A stretch of 64,000 nucleotides of DNA from Cymbomonas tetramitiformis (Eukaryota; Chlorophyta; Pyramimonadophyceae; Pyramimonadales; Pyramimonadaceae), in NCBI GenBank assembly GCA_001247695.2, contig LGRX02027229.1:24686-88685 (forward strand). Direction: 5' to 3'. Below the pieces are notes generated by a model that saw nothing but the letters and a program-made list of their open reading frames with translations, was not told where the DNA came from and made no database searches. Positions 19,801-27,969 of this stretch are shown piece by piece (within the stretch, counting starts at the first letter, position 1; every line of letters begins with the position of its first letter). The translations under genes were made by a program, and so were the position numbers.

Positions 19801-22800
19801 CGGGAGACCCACCGCAGCACCAATCACGGATGAGCCCATCACAATCGGACCTACAACCTCCGTACCGACAGTGACACCGACCACAATAACACCCATTACC
19901 GAAAGTCCCACCAACGAACCTGCCACTTTAAACCCTAGCACAATACTCCCCACGACTGCACCAACAACCGCAGGTCCCATTACCCGAACTCCAACCACCA
20001 AATCACCTATTACAAAAAACCCTACCACTCTAGCACCCATTACGTATGAGCCCACCACAGCTAAACCCACCGCCGCACCGACCACCGAAAGTCCCGTCAC
20101 TTCTAACCCAACCACTGCGACACCAACCACTGAAGCTCCCATCACGTATCAGCCCACTGTAAACCCGACCACCAAGGCACCGGTCACGATTAGACCTACG
20201 ACCGTCGCGCCAACATTCACGCCGAGCACTAACGCTCCTACCACGCATGAGCCCACCACTGCTAAACCTACCGCCGCACCAACCACCAAAAGTCCCGTCA
20301 CCGACAGACCCACTTCTAGCCCAACCACTAATGCTCCCATCACGTATCAGCCCACTGTCAACCCAACCACCGCAACCCCGACCACCAAGGCACCGGTTAC
20401 GATTGGACCTACCACCATCGCGCCAACATTTACGCCGAGCACCAACGCTCCTACTACGCATGAGCCCACCACTGTCGCGCCTACCGCTGCACCAACCACC
20501 GAAAGTCCCGTCACCGACAAACCCACTTCTAACCCAACCACCGCGACGCCAACTACCAAATCTCCCATCACGCATCATCCCACTGTGAACCCAACCACCG
20601 CAACGCCGACCACCAAGGCACCGGTCACGATTGGACCCACCACCATCGCGCCGACGTTTACGCCGAGCACCCATGCGCCTACTACGTACGAGCCCACCAC
20701 AGCTAAACCCACCGTCGCACCGACCACCGAAAGTCCCGTCACCGACAAACCCACTTCTAACCCAACCACCGCGACGCCAACTACCAAAGCTCCCATCACG
20801 CATCATCCCACTGTGAACCCAATCACCGCAACGCCGACCACCAAGGCACCGGTCACGATTGGACCCACCACCATCGCGCCAACATTCACACCGAGCACCA
20901 GCGCTCCTACTACGCATGAGCCCACCACAGCTAAACCCACCGCCGCACCGACCACCGAAAGTCCCGTCACCGACAAACCCACTTCTAGCCCAACCACCGC
21001 GACGCCATATACCAAAGCTCCCATCACGTATCATCCCACTGTAAACCCAACCACCGCAACGCCGAACACGAAGGCACCGGTCACGATTGGACCCACCACC
21101 ATCGCGCCAACATTTACACCGAGCACCAATGCTCCTACTACGCATGAGCCCACCACAGCTAAACCCACCGCCGCACCGACCACCAAAAGTCCCGTCACCG
21201 ACAAACCCACTTCTAGCCCAACCACCGCGGCGCCATATACCAAAGCTCCCATCACGTATCATCCCACTGTAAACCCAACCACCGCAACGCCGAACACGAA
21301 GGCACCGGTCACGATTGGACCCACCACCATCGCGCCAACATTCACACCGAGCACCAGCGCTCCTACCACGCATGAGCCCATTACGACTGAACCGACCGCC
21401 GCACCGACCACCGAAAGTCCCGTCACCGACAAACCCACTTCTAGCCCAACCACCGCAACGCCGACCACCAAGGCACCGGTTACGATTGGACCCACCACCC
21501 TTGAGCCGACGTTTACGCCAAGCACCATTGCGCCCACCACACACGAGCCCACAACAGTTACGCCCACCACCGCACCAACCACCAAAAGTCCCGTCACCGA
21601 TCAACCCACCGCAACGCCCACCACCAAATCACCGCTTACAATTGGACCTACCACCATCGCGCCCACCGTAACGCCCGTGACCGACCGACCCACCAGCGCA
21701 CCAAGCACTTTGTTACTGGCGACATCACCACCAACAACCAATTCGCCAGTCTCTAGTGCGCGCTGTCACGACGTGGCTTGGAGTGTGCTGACAGATACAA
21801 GCAATTATGTGTTACACTATATGGACGACAATCATAATTTCCCGTATTATGTAAACGTGAAAATTACAATTCTGTTTGAAAATGGAACTAACGTGGAATT
21901 GATAAATTTACAACAAATCAACAACTCGAGTGGTACGATTACTTTCTGTTACGAAAGCTCCATGCAAGGCGAGCTGAAGACTCAAGTGACAAATCCCGAT
22001 GGTGGTATCTATTCTCTTGTTAAGTACGGCACTTGTTACTCCATATACCACAGCTACGCGCATCACGTGAATTTTTCGAATTTGAGCTATACCATGCAGT
22101 TAACCGATGAGTTGCGCATGGGGTATCACGTGTTTACAGTGGACGGGGTGGTCGTGCACTCTGGGCATTACTTTGTCAATACGGTAGACGAAAAAATCAC
22201 CGCAATTCCTTTTGCACCGCTTCAACGCAGTGACACTTGCGTGGTAACCGACGCAAGTACCGACACGCAGGGTCGACGCCTGATCGCTGGTGGCACAGAG
22301 GTCGCGAATGGGAAGGCCTACAGGTTTATGGGTTCCATTACCGACGCTAGACGCAATCACATATGCGGTGGTACGCTCGTCGCGTCCGACAAGCTGCTCA
22401 CCGCCGCTCACTGCTTCAGTCAAACCGTCGAAGGTTGGCCGTACTACATGAAACCGGTATGCAACAACGATTGCGCGTACAACGACGCGCACAGAGCACG
22501 CAACAGTATCTGCGACGACGTAAGCGACGACGGCGAGGGGTACTGCAAACTGGGCTCGGACTGCGACGATTGTGGGGTGTATGTAAGTAACAACACTTGC
22601 GCGAACGGACTGCACCAAGTGACACTGGGTACGGTCGATATTGACGCGTACGCTTCGAACGCGTGTGCGGAGGTCATCCCGCTGAAATCGGTGGATGGGT
22701 ATCCGACATACGCCGCGACTAGCGGAGAAGGTTCAAATCTAAAATACTTTTCTCTGCACGATATGGCAATAATAACTCTCGCGGGGGGTTCCGGGTACTC

Positions 22801-23215
22801 GCCGATCGCTCTGTACACGGGCAACGTCACTAATCTGATTGGCGCGTCGGTAGTGGCCTTGGGTTGGGGTCACACGTATCAGGGAGGGGTTACGGTTGAC
22901 AACCTTCGGAGCGTGAGCGGTACGGTACAGTGCGTGGGCAACGCGTGCTACCAAAATCAACATGACGGGTGCTACTCTAGCAACATCGATCACAGCAACA
23001 ACAACGAGCTCTGCGTGCGATACGGGATTGACGACGTAGGTGGGGCTTGCAAGGGTGACTCCGGTGGTCCCGTGGTGTTGATCGGTGACGAGTTGCTGCT
23101 GGTGGGCGTGGTGTCCTACATGAAGGGCACATGCGGTTCGTCGGACGCTCGCTACTACGCAATGAATGTGGCAGATCCAGAGCACGCGGATTGGCTGCGA
23201 TCTTTCCAACTTTAG
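16844..23215 (+). CDS. Giant Pro-Thr-stalk surface protein with trypsin-like protease domain, 2,123 aa
   Basis: ATG at 16844 sits 40 bases after the TATA run; the frame is open upstream but that part is promoter. Residues 61-83 form one membrane anchor, giving a type II protein. A folded region (about 90-260) is followed by a Pro/Thr stalk from about 265 to 1635, built from short xPTxxP units and expected to be heavily O-glycosylated. A Cys-containing beta domain (about 1645-1800) leads to a chymotrypsin-fold protease: LIAGG start, His1856 (TAAHC), Asp1973 (HDMAIITL), Ser2073 (GDSGGP). Between His and Asp lies a Cys/Asp-rich insert (CNNDCAYND to DCDDCG) resembling a Notch/LNR-type calcium-binding repeat. 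The triad is complete, so activity is likely. Suggested roles are host attachment and digestion of host surface protein. Confidence 0.85.
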   Translation: MRVRYNTRYTPQYRDCRIGKSVDCNEIVLHSTTDASQSEKIKPHVTPEWIQKLNTPTAKAVGMLVLLFLVLTVSICVIVLLAVDETHDRQDTNVFNNAHSTPNVQNTHTTIIETPSAVTGSPVTVDAQRVQVHTTVRFSSLNWSEYSTVTAQSALLTSVQASLRYADARYENFVAHNVYPGSVVVEFSFVLPNLDEHAVQTIKTLRDYPSAIFVERADDPGTIAYGESTTVQISTLSVRARETAHPTLPARLDKPFPHEHRVTLQPVATPHTTRPTTHPPSAHPTTESPTRSPETSTPTTPPTAAPLTLVPTLAPTTRSPSASPITGTPTKTPTTMRPTMAPTAPPTASPSTLNPSAGPTGSPHTAAPITDAPTTRAPTTATPTRNPTTDAPTASPTTGAPTTAPTASPITRSPITEHPSASPTSDAPTGGPTRSPQTAWPSDAPTSKTPTRSPTSMAPTVTTIGPTAAPHTQNPTTKHPSAAPTTTGPTASPQSDFPTRQPTAAPQTRSPVTMGPSSAPTRTPTTTNPTAAPTSSPSTVSPTRSPTIPPTNAPQTTPPSQSPTSPHPTVAPTTSPHTTEPTSVAPTVAPTDSPMTNAPSTQPPSTAAPTKTPTTVSPITATPSSLNPTASPATHAPTTQPPSTAAPTKAPATSAPTTVHPSTFNPTQNPTTSMPTTSNPTTRVPTRSPATATPSTDSPLTTAPTTAPTSRTPTTNPPTTVAPTSPPETGAPSTKSPTTIPPTKTPTTVSPSTLSPSTGTPTMTPTSATPTTRSPTSTNPTTSPYSAAPTTQHPSTDAPNTQSPTVAPTSYTPTTVSPITTNPTKAPSTPTPTTRAPSVAPTTDAPATATPSTSVPTRTPTTQAPITKTPTRAPTTDAPLTMAPTTETPTTSPFTTEPTTDAPSNAPTSRTPTTVAPSTIAPTTHEPTFAPTTQVPTTKSPITTAPTTAGPTSSPTTMSPLTNAPTISPITEAPITTAPTTKTPVTGRPTAAPITDEPITIGPTTSVPTVTPTTITPITESPTNEPATLNPSTILPTTAPTTAGPITRTPTTKSPITKNPTTLAPITYEPTTAKPTAAPTTESPVTSNPTTATPTTEAPITYQPTVNPTTKAPVTIRPTTVAPTFTPSTNAPTTHEPTTAKPTAAPTTKSPVTDRPTSSPTTNAPITYQPTVNPTTATPTTKAPVTIGPTTIAPTFTPSTNAPTTHEPTTVAPTAAPTTESPVTDKPTSNPTTATPTTKSPITHHPTVNPTTATPTTKAPVTIGPTTIAPTFTPSTHAPTTYEPTTAKPTVAPTTESPVTDKPTSNPTTATPTTKAPITHHPTVNPITATPTTKAPVTIGPTTIAPTFTPSTSAPTTHEPTTAKPTAAPTTESPVTDKPTSSPTTATPYTKAPITYHPTVNPTTATPNTKAPVTIGPTTIAPTFTPSTNAPTTHEPTTAKPTAAPTTKSPVTDKPTSSPTTAAPYTKAPITYHPTVNPTTATPNTKAPVTIGPTTIAPTFTPSTSAPTTHEPITTEPTAAPTTESPVTDKPTSSPTTATPTTKAPVTIGPTTLEPTFTPSTIAPTTHEPTTVTPTTAPTTKSPVTDQPTATPTTKSPLTIGPTTIAPTVTPVTDRPTSAPSTLLLATSPPTTNSPVSSARCHDVAWSVLTDTSNYVLHYMDDNHNFPYYVNVKITILFENGTNVELINLQQINNSSGTITFCYESSMQGELKTQVTNPDGGIYSLVKYGTCYSIYHSYAHHVNFSNLSYTMQLTDELRMGYHVFTVDGVVVHSGHYFVNTVDEKITAIPFAPLQRSDTCVVTDASTDTQGRRLIAGGTEVANGKAYRFMGSITDARRNHICGGTLVASDKLLTAAHCFSQTVEGWPYYMKPVCNNDCAYNDAHRARNSICDDVSDDGEGYCKLGSDCDDCGVYVSNNTCANGLHQVTLGTVDIDAYASNACAEVIPLKSVDGYPTYAATSGEGSNLKYFSLHDMAIITLAGGSGYSPIALYTGNVTNLIGASVVALGWGHTYQGGVTVDNLRSVSGTVQCVGNACYQNQHDGCYSSNIDHSNNNELCVRYGIDDVGGACKGDSGGPVVLIGDELLLVGVVSYMKGTCGSSDARYYAMNVADPEHADWLRSFQL
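17640..21750 (+). repeat. Pro-Thr stalk-coding low-complexity repeat
   Basis: About 4.1 kb of degenerate repeat coding for xPTxxPTxxP units inside the protease gene. The C-rich plus strand produces long spurious frames on both strands. Confidence 0.9.
20110..21610 (+). repeat. 228-bp tandem repeats in the stalk
   Basis: The segment around CCCATCACGTATCAGCCCAC recurs near 20335, 20563, 20791, 21019 and 21247, exactly 228 bases (76 codons) apart, with a shorter copy before and a partial copy after. Copies are nearly identical, so this part has expanded recently or is kept uniform by conversion. The period keeps the frame. Confidence 0.85.
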
Positions 23216-23268
23216 CTGTCGCCACGAAGACGCCGGTAACATTTTGATAGGACAGGAAGTGCAAAACG

Positions 23269-23437
23269 CGTATATAAATATTTTTATCCTAATAAACACA
23301 CGAGATTGATCTCCGCGCCGCTCGGCGATCTGATGGCAACTTTATGTTCCGCGTCGAACGTGATACTGCAGAATGCGGCTGCCATGCGTGTGCACCGGTA
23401 CCGTATGTCCTTCGAAATTTACTTTGGCTTCACATAA
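23269..23437 (+). other. TATA box with short orphan frame
   Basis: A TATAAATA-like box (23270-23278) is followed 55 bases later by an ATG at 23333 and a 34-codon frame ending at 23437, which overlaps the 3' end of the histidine kinase gene. It looks like the start of a gene whose body was lost or replaced when the AT-rich kinase gene arrived. AATAAA at 23291 could instead serve as polyadenylation signal of the protease gene. Confidence 0.3.
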
Positions 23438-25226
23438 ATTTTGAATCGATATACTGTATGATTTTATCGATTCCTTCCGTCTTGTCCCAGATGGAATCGA
23501 TGTTCAAATCTCTTCGCATCATCTCAGTTTCTGAGTCCACGCAGTCCGCTGAATACATCATGCACAACGCAGGTTTGTTTCTTGACCTTTGTAATTCTCT
23601 GAGAAGCGTTATGCCATCCATCACGGGCATCGACTTATCCGTCAACAAGATATCATATCGATTGTTTCTGCAGAGTGTCAAAGCGTGAGATCCATCAACC
23701 GCTTCGGTGACTTTATACATGCCACTTTTGGTCAACTTGTTTGTTAGGATGATTCTTTGTAGTTTATCATCTTCCACCAATAACAATTTGAACATGTTTG
23801 ATGTCTGCATGTTTTGAACGTTCTGCTTTATTTCATCGACCTGTGCAGTTTCTACAGCATCTACACTCCTTCTTAGTTCCGTTATTTCTACTTTATAGTC
23901 GGGACATCTGTACGGTAGATTGAGTCTTATTCTAACTCCTTTCGAGTCGTCCGCGAAATCGGGATTGTTTACAATATCAATACGTCCTTGAATCTTGCTC
24001 AAAAATAAATTTACCGTCGACAATCCTATTCCCAGTCCTCCCGAATTATTCTGTAACTGTATCCGATCTTCTATGATAGCCGAACGTTTTTCATGCGGTA
24101 TACCCTTTCCGGTATCGTCGATATCGATTACAAGATCTTCTTGAGTTTTTGAAACTCTTAATTGAATATATCCAGATGTCGTAAACTTTATGGAGTTGGA
24201 TAAGCAGTTTTCAACACATCTCATCGTCCAATCTTCGTCGATGTACATGCAATCTTCTGCGTCCATTTCATCGACATACCGAAAGTCTATATTCGGTAAA
24301 ATATCGACCATCGGTTTGTATATCGTGTAAAGATTATGGAAATAAGATTTTAGATGGACAATATGGTATTTGGGCACGATTTCCGTTATGTTGATGGTTA
24401 GAATTCTATTGGTCAGTATGGTAGACATTGTTTTGATGATGTCGGATTTGTCGTGTATCAACGATTGAATACAACTGATGGGTGTTTTTAAATCGTGCAG
24501 TATTCTTTGATAACTTTTTTGTTGAGTGTGCAATTGAACATTGTGAAGTTTGTATAATTCGAAGGTGAATACGGACGTGACTATAAGAACTAGGTAGATC
24601 GACGAACACACACGCGAAACAATCGACGTACGCTTCAAAAAATTCAGATTGTCGATCGTGTTTCTTTCGTGCTTTTTCGTTTCTGAAAAAATATTGTTTT
24701 GATTATTCAAAAATAGGAATCGGATGTTGTTCAGGTACCTCGATTCTTTAATCGTAAAATTAAAATGATATCGCTCGATAAAGTTTTGAACGCTTGATCT
24801 GTTGGTAGTATCGGGATGATTTGAAAAGTACGTGTAGAATTTGTTTAGTATATTGTACAATACATGATCGGCGTAAGTATGGTTAAGACAAAAGGAAAGA
24901 TCCGTAATAACTGTTTCTTTATTCCAAAATAAATGGCGAAGATTTACGTGTGAAGTGTTCATAAGTTTTACGAAGTTGGACGTATTTAGTGCCTCGTGGT
25001 AAGAAAGCTCGTGCAGCGTGTACACATTGTTCATCTGATTCAGAACGAAGCCACAATACGAGTTTGATTGCAAGGCGGTTTCACCGATCGAATCATGCTC
25101 CTCTTGTATCTGTTTCTGATATCCGACATGTATATTCGTAATCCAAACAGACTCGAACGCAAAGCACACCATATACGTTAAAAGGCATGCTAAGGACCAT
25201 TTAAACGCGTACAACATCACAAACAC
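23430..25226 (-). CDS. Hybrid sensor histidine kinase with receiver domain, 598 aa
   Basis: Domains in order: a membrane segment (about 8-30), an external sensor (about 31-205) with several NxS/T sites, and a second membrane segment (about 206-228). A HisKA domain follows with phospho-acceptor His244 in LHDLKTPIS, then an HATPase_c domain with N-box (NCLSNSIKF), G1 (DDTGKGIP) and G2 (GGLGIGLS). A C-terminal receiver has LLVEDD and phospho-acceptor Asp530 in LLTDKSMPVMDG. All catalytic boxes are present, so it should autophosphorylate and relay to its own receiver. The gene is clearly AT-richer than its neighbours, suggesting capture from a host or another virus. It could retune host osmotic or stress signalling; the ligand is unknown. 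Confidence 0.9.
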   Translation of the reverse strand: MFVMLYAFKWSLACLLTYMVCFAFESVWITNIHVGYQKQIQEEHDSIGETALQSNSYCGFVLNQMNNVYTLHELSYHEALNTSNFVKLMNTSHVNLRHLFWNKETVITDLSFCLNHTYADHVLYNILNKFYTYFSNHPDTTNRSSVQNFIERYHFNFTIKESRYLNNIRFLFLNNQNNIFSETKKHERNTIDNLNFLKRTSIVSRVCSSIYLVLIVTSVFTFELYKLHNVQLHTQQKSYQRILHDLKTPISCIQSLIHDKSDIIKTMSTILTNRILTINITEIVPKYHIVHLKSYFHNLYTIYKPMVDILPNIDFRYVDEMDAEDCMYIDEDWTMRCVENCLSNSIKFTTSGYIQLRVSKTQEDLVIDIDDTGKGIPHEKRSAIIEDRIQLQNNSGGLGIGLSTVNLFLSKIQGRIDIVNNPDFADDSKGVRIRLNLPYRCPDYKVEITELRRSVDAVETAQVDEIKQNVQNMQTSNMFKLLLVEDDKLQRIILTNKLTKSGMYKVTEAVDGSHALTLCRNNRYDILLTDKSMPVMDGITLLRELQRSRNKPALCMMYSADCVDSETEMMRRDLNIDSIWDKTEGIDKIIQYIDSKFM

Positions 25227-25295
25227 ACTTTAGTGGGATATGCTTTATGTTACCATTTTCTGCATGAATATGTTGTCCAATGATGACGATTATAC

Positions 25296-25316
25296 GTATA
25301 TATATATATATATACA
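25296..25316. repeat. TA microsatellite / TATA run upstream of the kinase gene
   Basis: An uninterrupted TA repeat about 70 bases before the kinase ATG on the minus strand. It may act as its promoter, as shorter TA runs do elsewhere in the window. Confidence 0.5.
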
Positions 25317-25375
25317 TATAACAAATTTCGGAGGTTCGGTCAATTGACAAACGTACCAGCCTGCGGGCCTGGCTT

Positions 25376-25657
25376 TCAAGGACAATACGCGCAGCGGCAC
25401 AGACAAGCGCCTCGTGTATACAATAGCGTGCTGTTAAAGTCGGTGTACGCGGAGCACGACACGAATTTTCTCGGTATTTGGAGTCTATACGTCTCAGAAT
25501 AGCACGCGCTTGTCTTGTTTTCGATGCACCCGCGTACGCACGCTGTTACTGACAACGTCATATGCAAAGATCCCAACTGTCGCGCGTTTAACGGATCCAG
25601 CGTCACTACGATCGCGTATATCGCAAGCAATATGAAACAAAAAGAAACAGAACGCAT
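25376..25657 (-). CDS. Small secreted Cys-rich protein, 93 aa
   Basis: The ATG at 25657 is chosen because it starts a clean signal peptide (SVSFCFILLAIYAIVV) and lies about 75 bases after a TATATAT stretch. The mature part has nine Cys, with ACVRGC and a CLCRCAYC end, and two NxT/S sites, typical of a disulphide-rich secreted protein. Longer in-frame starts up to 25768 exist but would put a polar extension before the signal. Function unknown. Confidence 0.55.
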   Translation of the reverse strand: MRSVSFCFILLAIYAIVVTLDPLNARQLGSLHMTLSVTACVRGCIENKTSACYSETYRLQIPRKFVSCSAYTDFNSTLLYTRGACLCRCAYCP

Positions 25658-25844
25658 AGTCGGGCACGCCCGCGATTTCAAATTTAGCAAATTGAACGTA
25701 TACATCCCGCTACATCTTCCCAAATAGCTATTCAAATATATACATACCATTGTAGAATTCAAGTGCACAAGGTAATCTGTATGTAAATACGTGCGAGCAC
25801 TCGCGATAAACGCACCTTGCGCGCCAATTTAAATAATTCTAGGT

Positions 25845-26564
25845 CTAAACTCGTGTAATGTTTTCGTAATAAGCGCGAAGCTCGGCGGCGTTCATCAACC
25901 CGTCCCACACCACCGTCGCGTGCGCTCTGCTTACTGGCTTATCGACATGACCCAGAGCTAGAAACGCCACCTCCAGAATGTTGACCCATACGTGGCAGTG
26001 AGCGTTGAGCATATTTCGACGATCGTGCCTAAGAATAAGATGCGACGGAGTTAACCTGTCATTTTCGCTCGCGAGCGCTTCCAACAAAACGCGACGCAGG
26101 TACGAACGAGATTCGTCCTTTGTATCGTAATAGATCAGCTCGGCGAGGTTGCGCGTAGGGCACGCGGTACGCGCACCAAAATAACGCGCTACGGGTACGG
26201 ATTGGCCTATCTTGTGCACGGACGCTACAACGTCCGAAGTTTCTATGTCGTATCCGAAATCAACGCCAGGGCTTGTTGTGAGGACGGCGTACAGATGGAT
26301 AAATGCCGCCAAGTCGTTGGCGCAAAAGTCGGGCGTGGCCACCCTCATCCGCACCGATGCCGCGGTTCCCCTAATCTCTACGGCTAGAGTACAACGGAGT
26401 ATGTTGGTCGCGTGGCTTATCGGAACGAAATCCCCGTACCGTATGGGGATCGATATGCAAAAACCCCGCGCGTCACCGTAATTGAAGAAAAACAGGGTTG
26501 CCGTGGGATGCATACGACGCAGGCACAAAAAAGGGTGCATTATGACTGCAACAGGTACACGCAC
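25845..26564 (-). CDS. Unknown protein, up to 239 aa
   Basis: Well-formed GC-rich frame. Three in-frame Met codons lie in the first 18; the third (MHPTATLFFFNYGDARG) looks the most natural start, but no TATA box decides it. No membrane segment or motif is recognised. The stop of the next minus-strand gene is 28 bases upstream, so the two may form one transcription unit. Confidence 0.65.
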   Translation of the reverse strand: MRVPVAVIMHPFLCLRRMHPTATLFFFNYGDARGFCISIPIRYGDFVPISHATNILRCTLAVEIRGTAASVRMRVATPDFCANDLAAFIHLYAVLTTSPGVDFGYDIETSDVVASVHKIGQSVPVARYFGARTACPTRNLAELIYYDTKDESRSYLRRVLLEALASENDRLTPSHLILRHDRRNMLNAHCHVWVNILEVAFLALGHVDKPVSRAHATVVWDGLMNAAELRAYYENITRV

Positions 26565-26592
26565 GCATCACCAGACACTTACAGCGACCGTA

Positions 26593-27369
26593 TTATTCGC
26601 GCTCCAAGTCAATTTTCTGTCGTTTGTTTGACTGCCGACTTTCGTAATGGTTTTTGTTATCAAAAGTGACAACCAAGGTTGCCTCGTGCATTCGCACGTC
26701 CACCCTTAGGCGTCTGTCATCGCACACCATACGCGGGGCTTCCTGCGCGATCGCCTGCAGCGTGGCGAATGGTACGAAATGCGCACACGTAATTTGAATC
26801 GCGACCAGACCACCGTCGCCGTCGGAGTTTATAATGCTGCGCACTCGGCTGTCTCGCGCGGTCGCCTCGCAGAGCGGTATCAGCCGCTTCAGAGTCGCAT
26901 CGTCCCAGTGCCTCTTTCCGGCTTCGCTCACAAAGGTCGTCGCGTGCTTCGTGCGCTGGCGCCAGACGTACTCTACGCTCTGCGCTAACGCTCGATCCCG
27001 CGCACGCAATACCTCTTCGTCGCCCACGTTGGTTGACGCGGCGCCATCGATTTTCGGTGGCTGCGGACTGGTCGTCGGCGTCGCCGGCTCCACGCGGTGC
27101 ATGCACAGGAGCATGCACCGATTTTTTAGGTCCAGATCGTTGGCCAGGTAGCACATCCGCCCGCACTGAAGAGCCGCGCGGTTGACACTCTCCCACGCGA
27201 CGTGATCGATCTGCATGTACTCGGCGCTCACGCGAGCGATCAAAGACGCCTCGCCGTCCGTGTGCGACCAGGTGGTCTCGTACGCGTAACCGCACTCATC
27301 GCGCACAGCAGCGCCCGCTGCGCGCGTGGCGCTCGTTATTACGCCCTTACGATTCCAAAACAGACCCAT
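26593..27369 (-). CDS. Unknown 258-aa protein with C-terminal basic signal
   Basis: ATG at 27369 lies 20 bases from the bidirectional TATATATA at 27390. The protein is soluble, with a Pro/Ser/Thr-rich linker near residue 100 that divides two folded halves and an SNKRQKIDLE end that could be a nuclear signal. No family recognised. Confidence 0.7.
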   Translation of the reverse strand: MGLFWNRKGVITSATRAAGAAVRDECGYAYETTWSHTDGEASLIARVSAEYMQIDHVAWESVNRAALQCGRMCYLANDLDLKNRCMLLCMHRVEPATPTTSPQPPKIDGAASTNVGDEEVLRARDRALAQSVEYVWRQRTKHATTFVSEAGKRHWDDATLKRLIPLCEATARDSRVRSIINSDGDGGLVAIQITCAHFVPFATLQAIAQEAPRMVCDDRRLRVDVRMHEATLVVTFDNKNHYESRQSNKRQKIDLERE

Positions 27370-27389
27370 AATGCACGGCGTTGCGCTTG

Positions 27390-27397
27390 TATATATA
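27390..27397. promoter_or_regulatory. Bidirectional TATATATA promoter
   Basis: Palindromic TATATATA between the divergent ATGs at 27369 (minus) and 27426 (plus), 20 and 28 bases away. Confidence 0.6.
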
Positions 27398-27425
27398 CAC
27401 GCATCGCCGCAAACGACAATTTGTT

Positions 27426-27776
27426 ATGAACGTGGTGCACACGCGCGTTCGCTCTTTGCGGACCACCTTCTTGCTGACAGCGCTGCAGCGAATACAGACG
27501 GTGGTGGAGATTAGCATATCATTTTCGGTGGCCAACGCCGTCGTCCCTTATGTGCATCGAGAGATGCGCTCGTTCCCGTGGGACGACGGCCTGATGGTGA
27601 CCCGTTTCGTATCGGGCGCCTTTGGCGTGTATCTGCTGTGGTGCGCGTACGTGTGGGGGGTGCAGCAATTGGAGTGCAACCTGGAGGACGCCGAGCTCGC
27701 GGCCGACACCGGCCGCGCTAGGATGACGTGCAACACCCGCAGCGGGGGGAAAAGGTATACGCGCGTGCGAGTGTGA
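27426..27776 (+). CDS. Small membrane protein, 116 aa
   Basis: ATG at 27426 is preferred over the upstream in-frame start, which lies before the TATA box. One moderately hydrophobic region (about 30-40) and one clear membrane segment (about residues 60-78, SGAFGVYLLWCAYVWG) are seen. The C-terminus is basic. No family recognised. About 190 bases of AT-rich sequence with no gene follow it. Confidence 0.6.
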   Translation: MNVVHTRVRSLRTTFLLTALQRIQTVVEISISFSVANAVVPYVHREMRSFPWDDGLMVTRFVSGAFGVYLLWCAYVWGVQQLECNLEDAELAADTGRARMTCNTRSGGKRYTRVRV

Positions 27777-27969
27777 TGTAAGCGTTATCTGATATTTTTA
27801 CGTGCTTACGCGAACTTCCGCGTAAGTGTGACGGGTATGCGCAGAAACTTTAAACCATTCCAATATAAAGAATTATTTTAGCGTTTTAATGAAAGTACAC
27901 TTGTTTTGGAATTCAAATGATTTGTTAATTCAAGTTGGTTATTGTTTGGGCGTGTTTGCATCAGTGTAA

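Noticed and set aside
20030..21604. Minus-strand 524-codon Gly/Arg-rich frame, and similar Val/Gly frames across 17.5-21.6 kb
   Set aside because: These are mirror images of the Pro-Thr repeat. The repeat keeps every frame free of stops, and the plus-strand protein has an anchor and an intact enzyme domain.
20110..21610. Regularly spaced repeats that might suggest a CRISPR-like array
   Set aside because: Units are 228-bp contiguous coding repeats without unique spacers.
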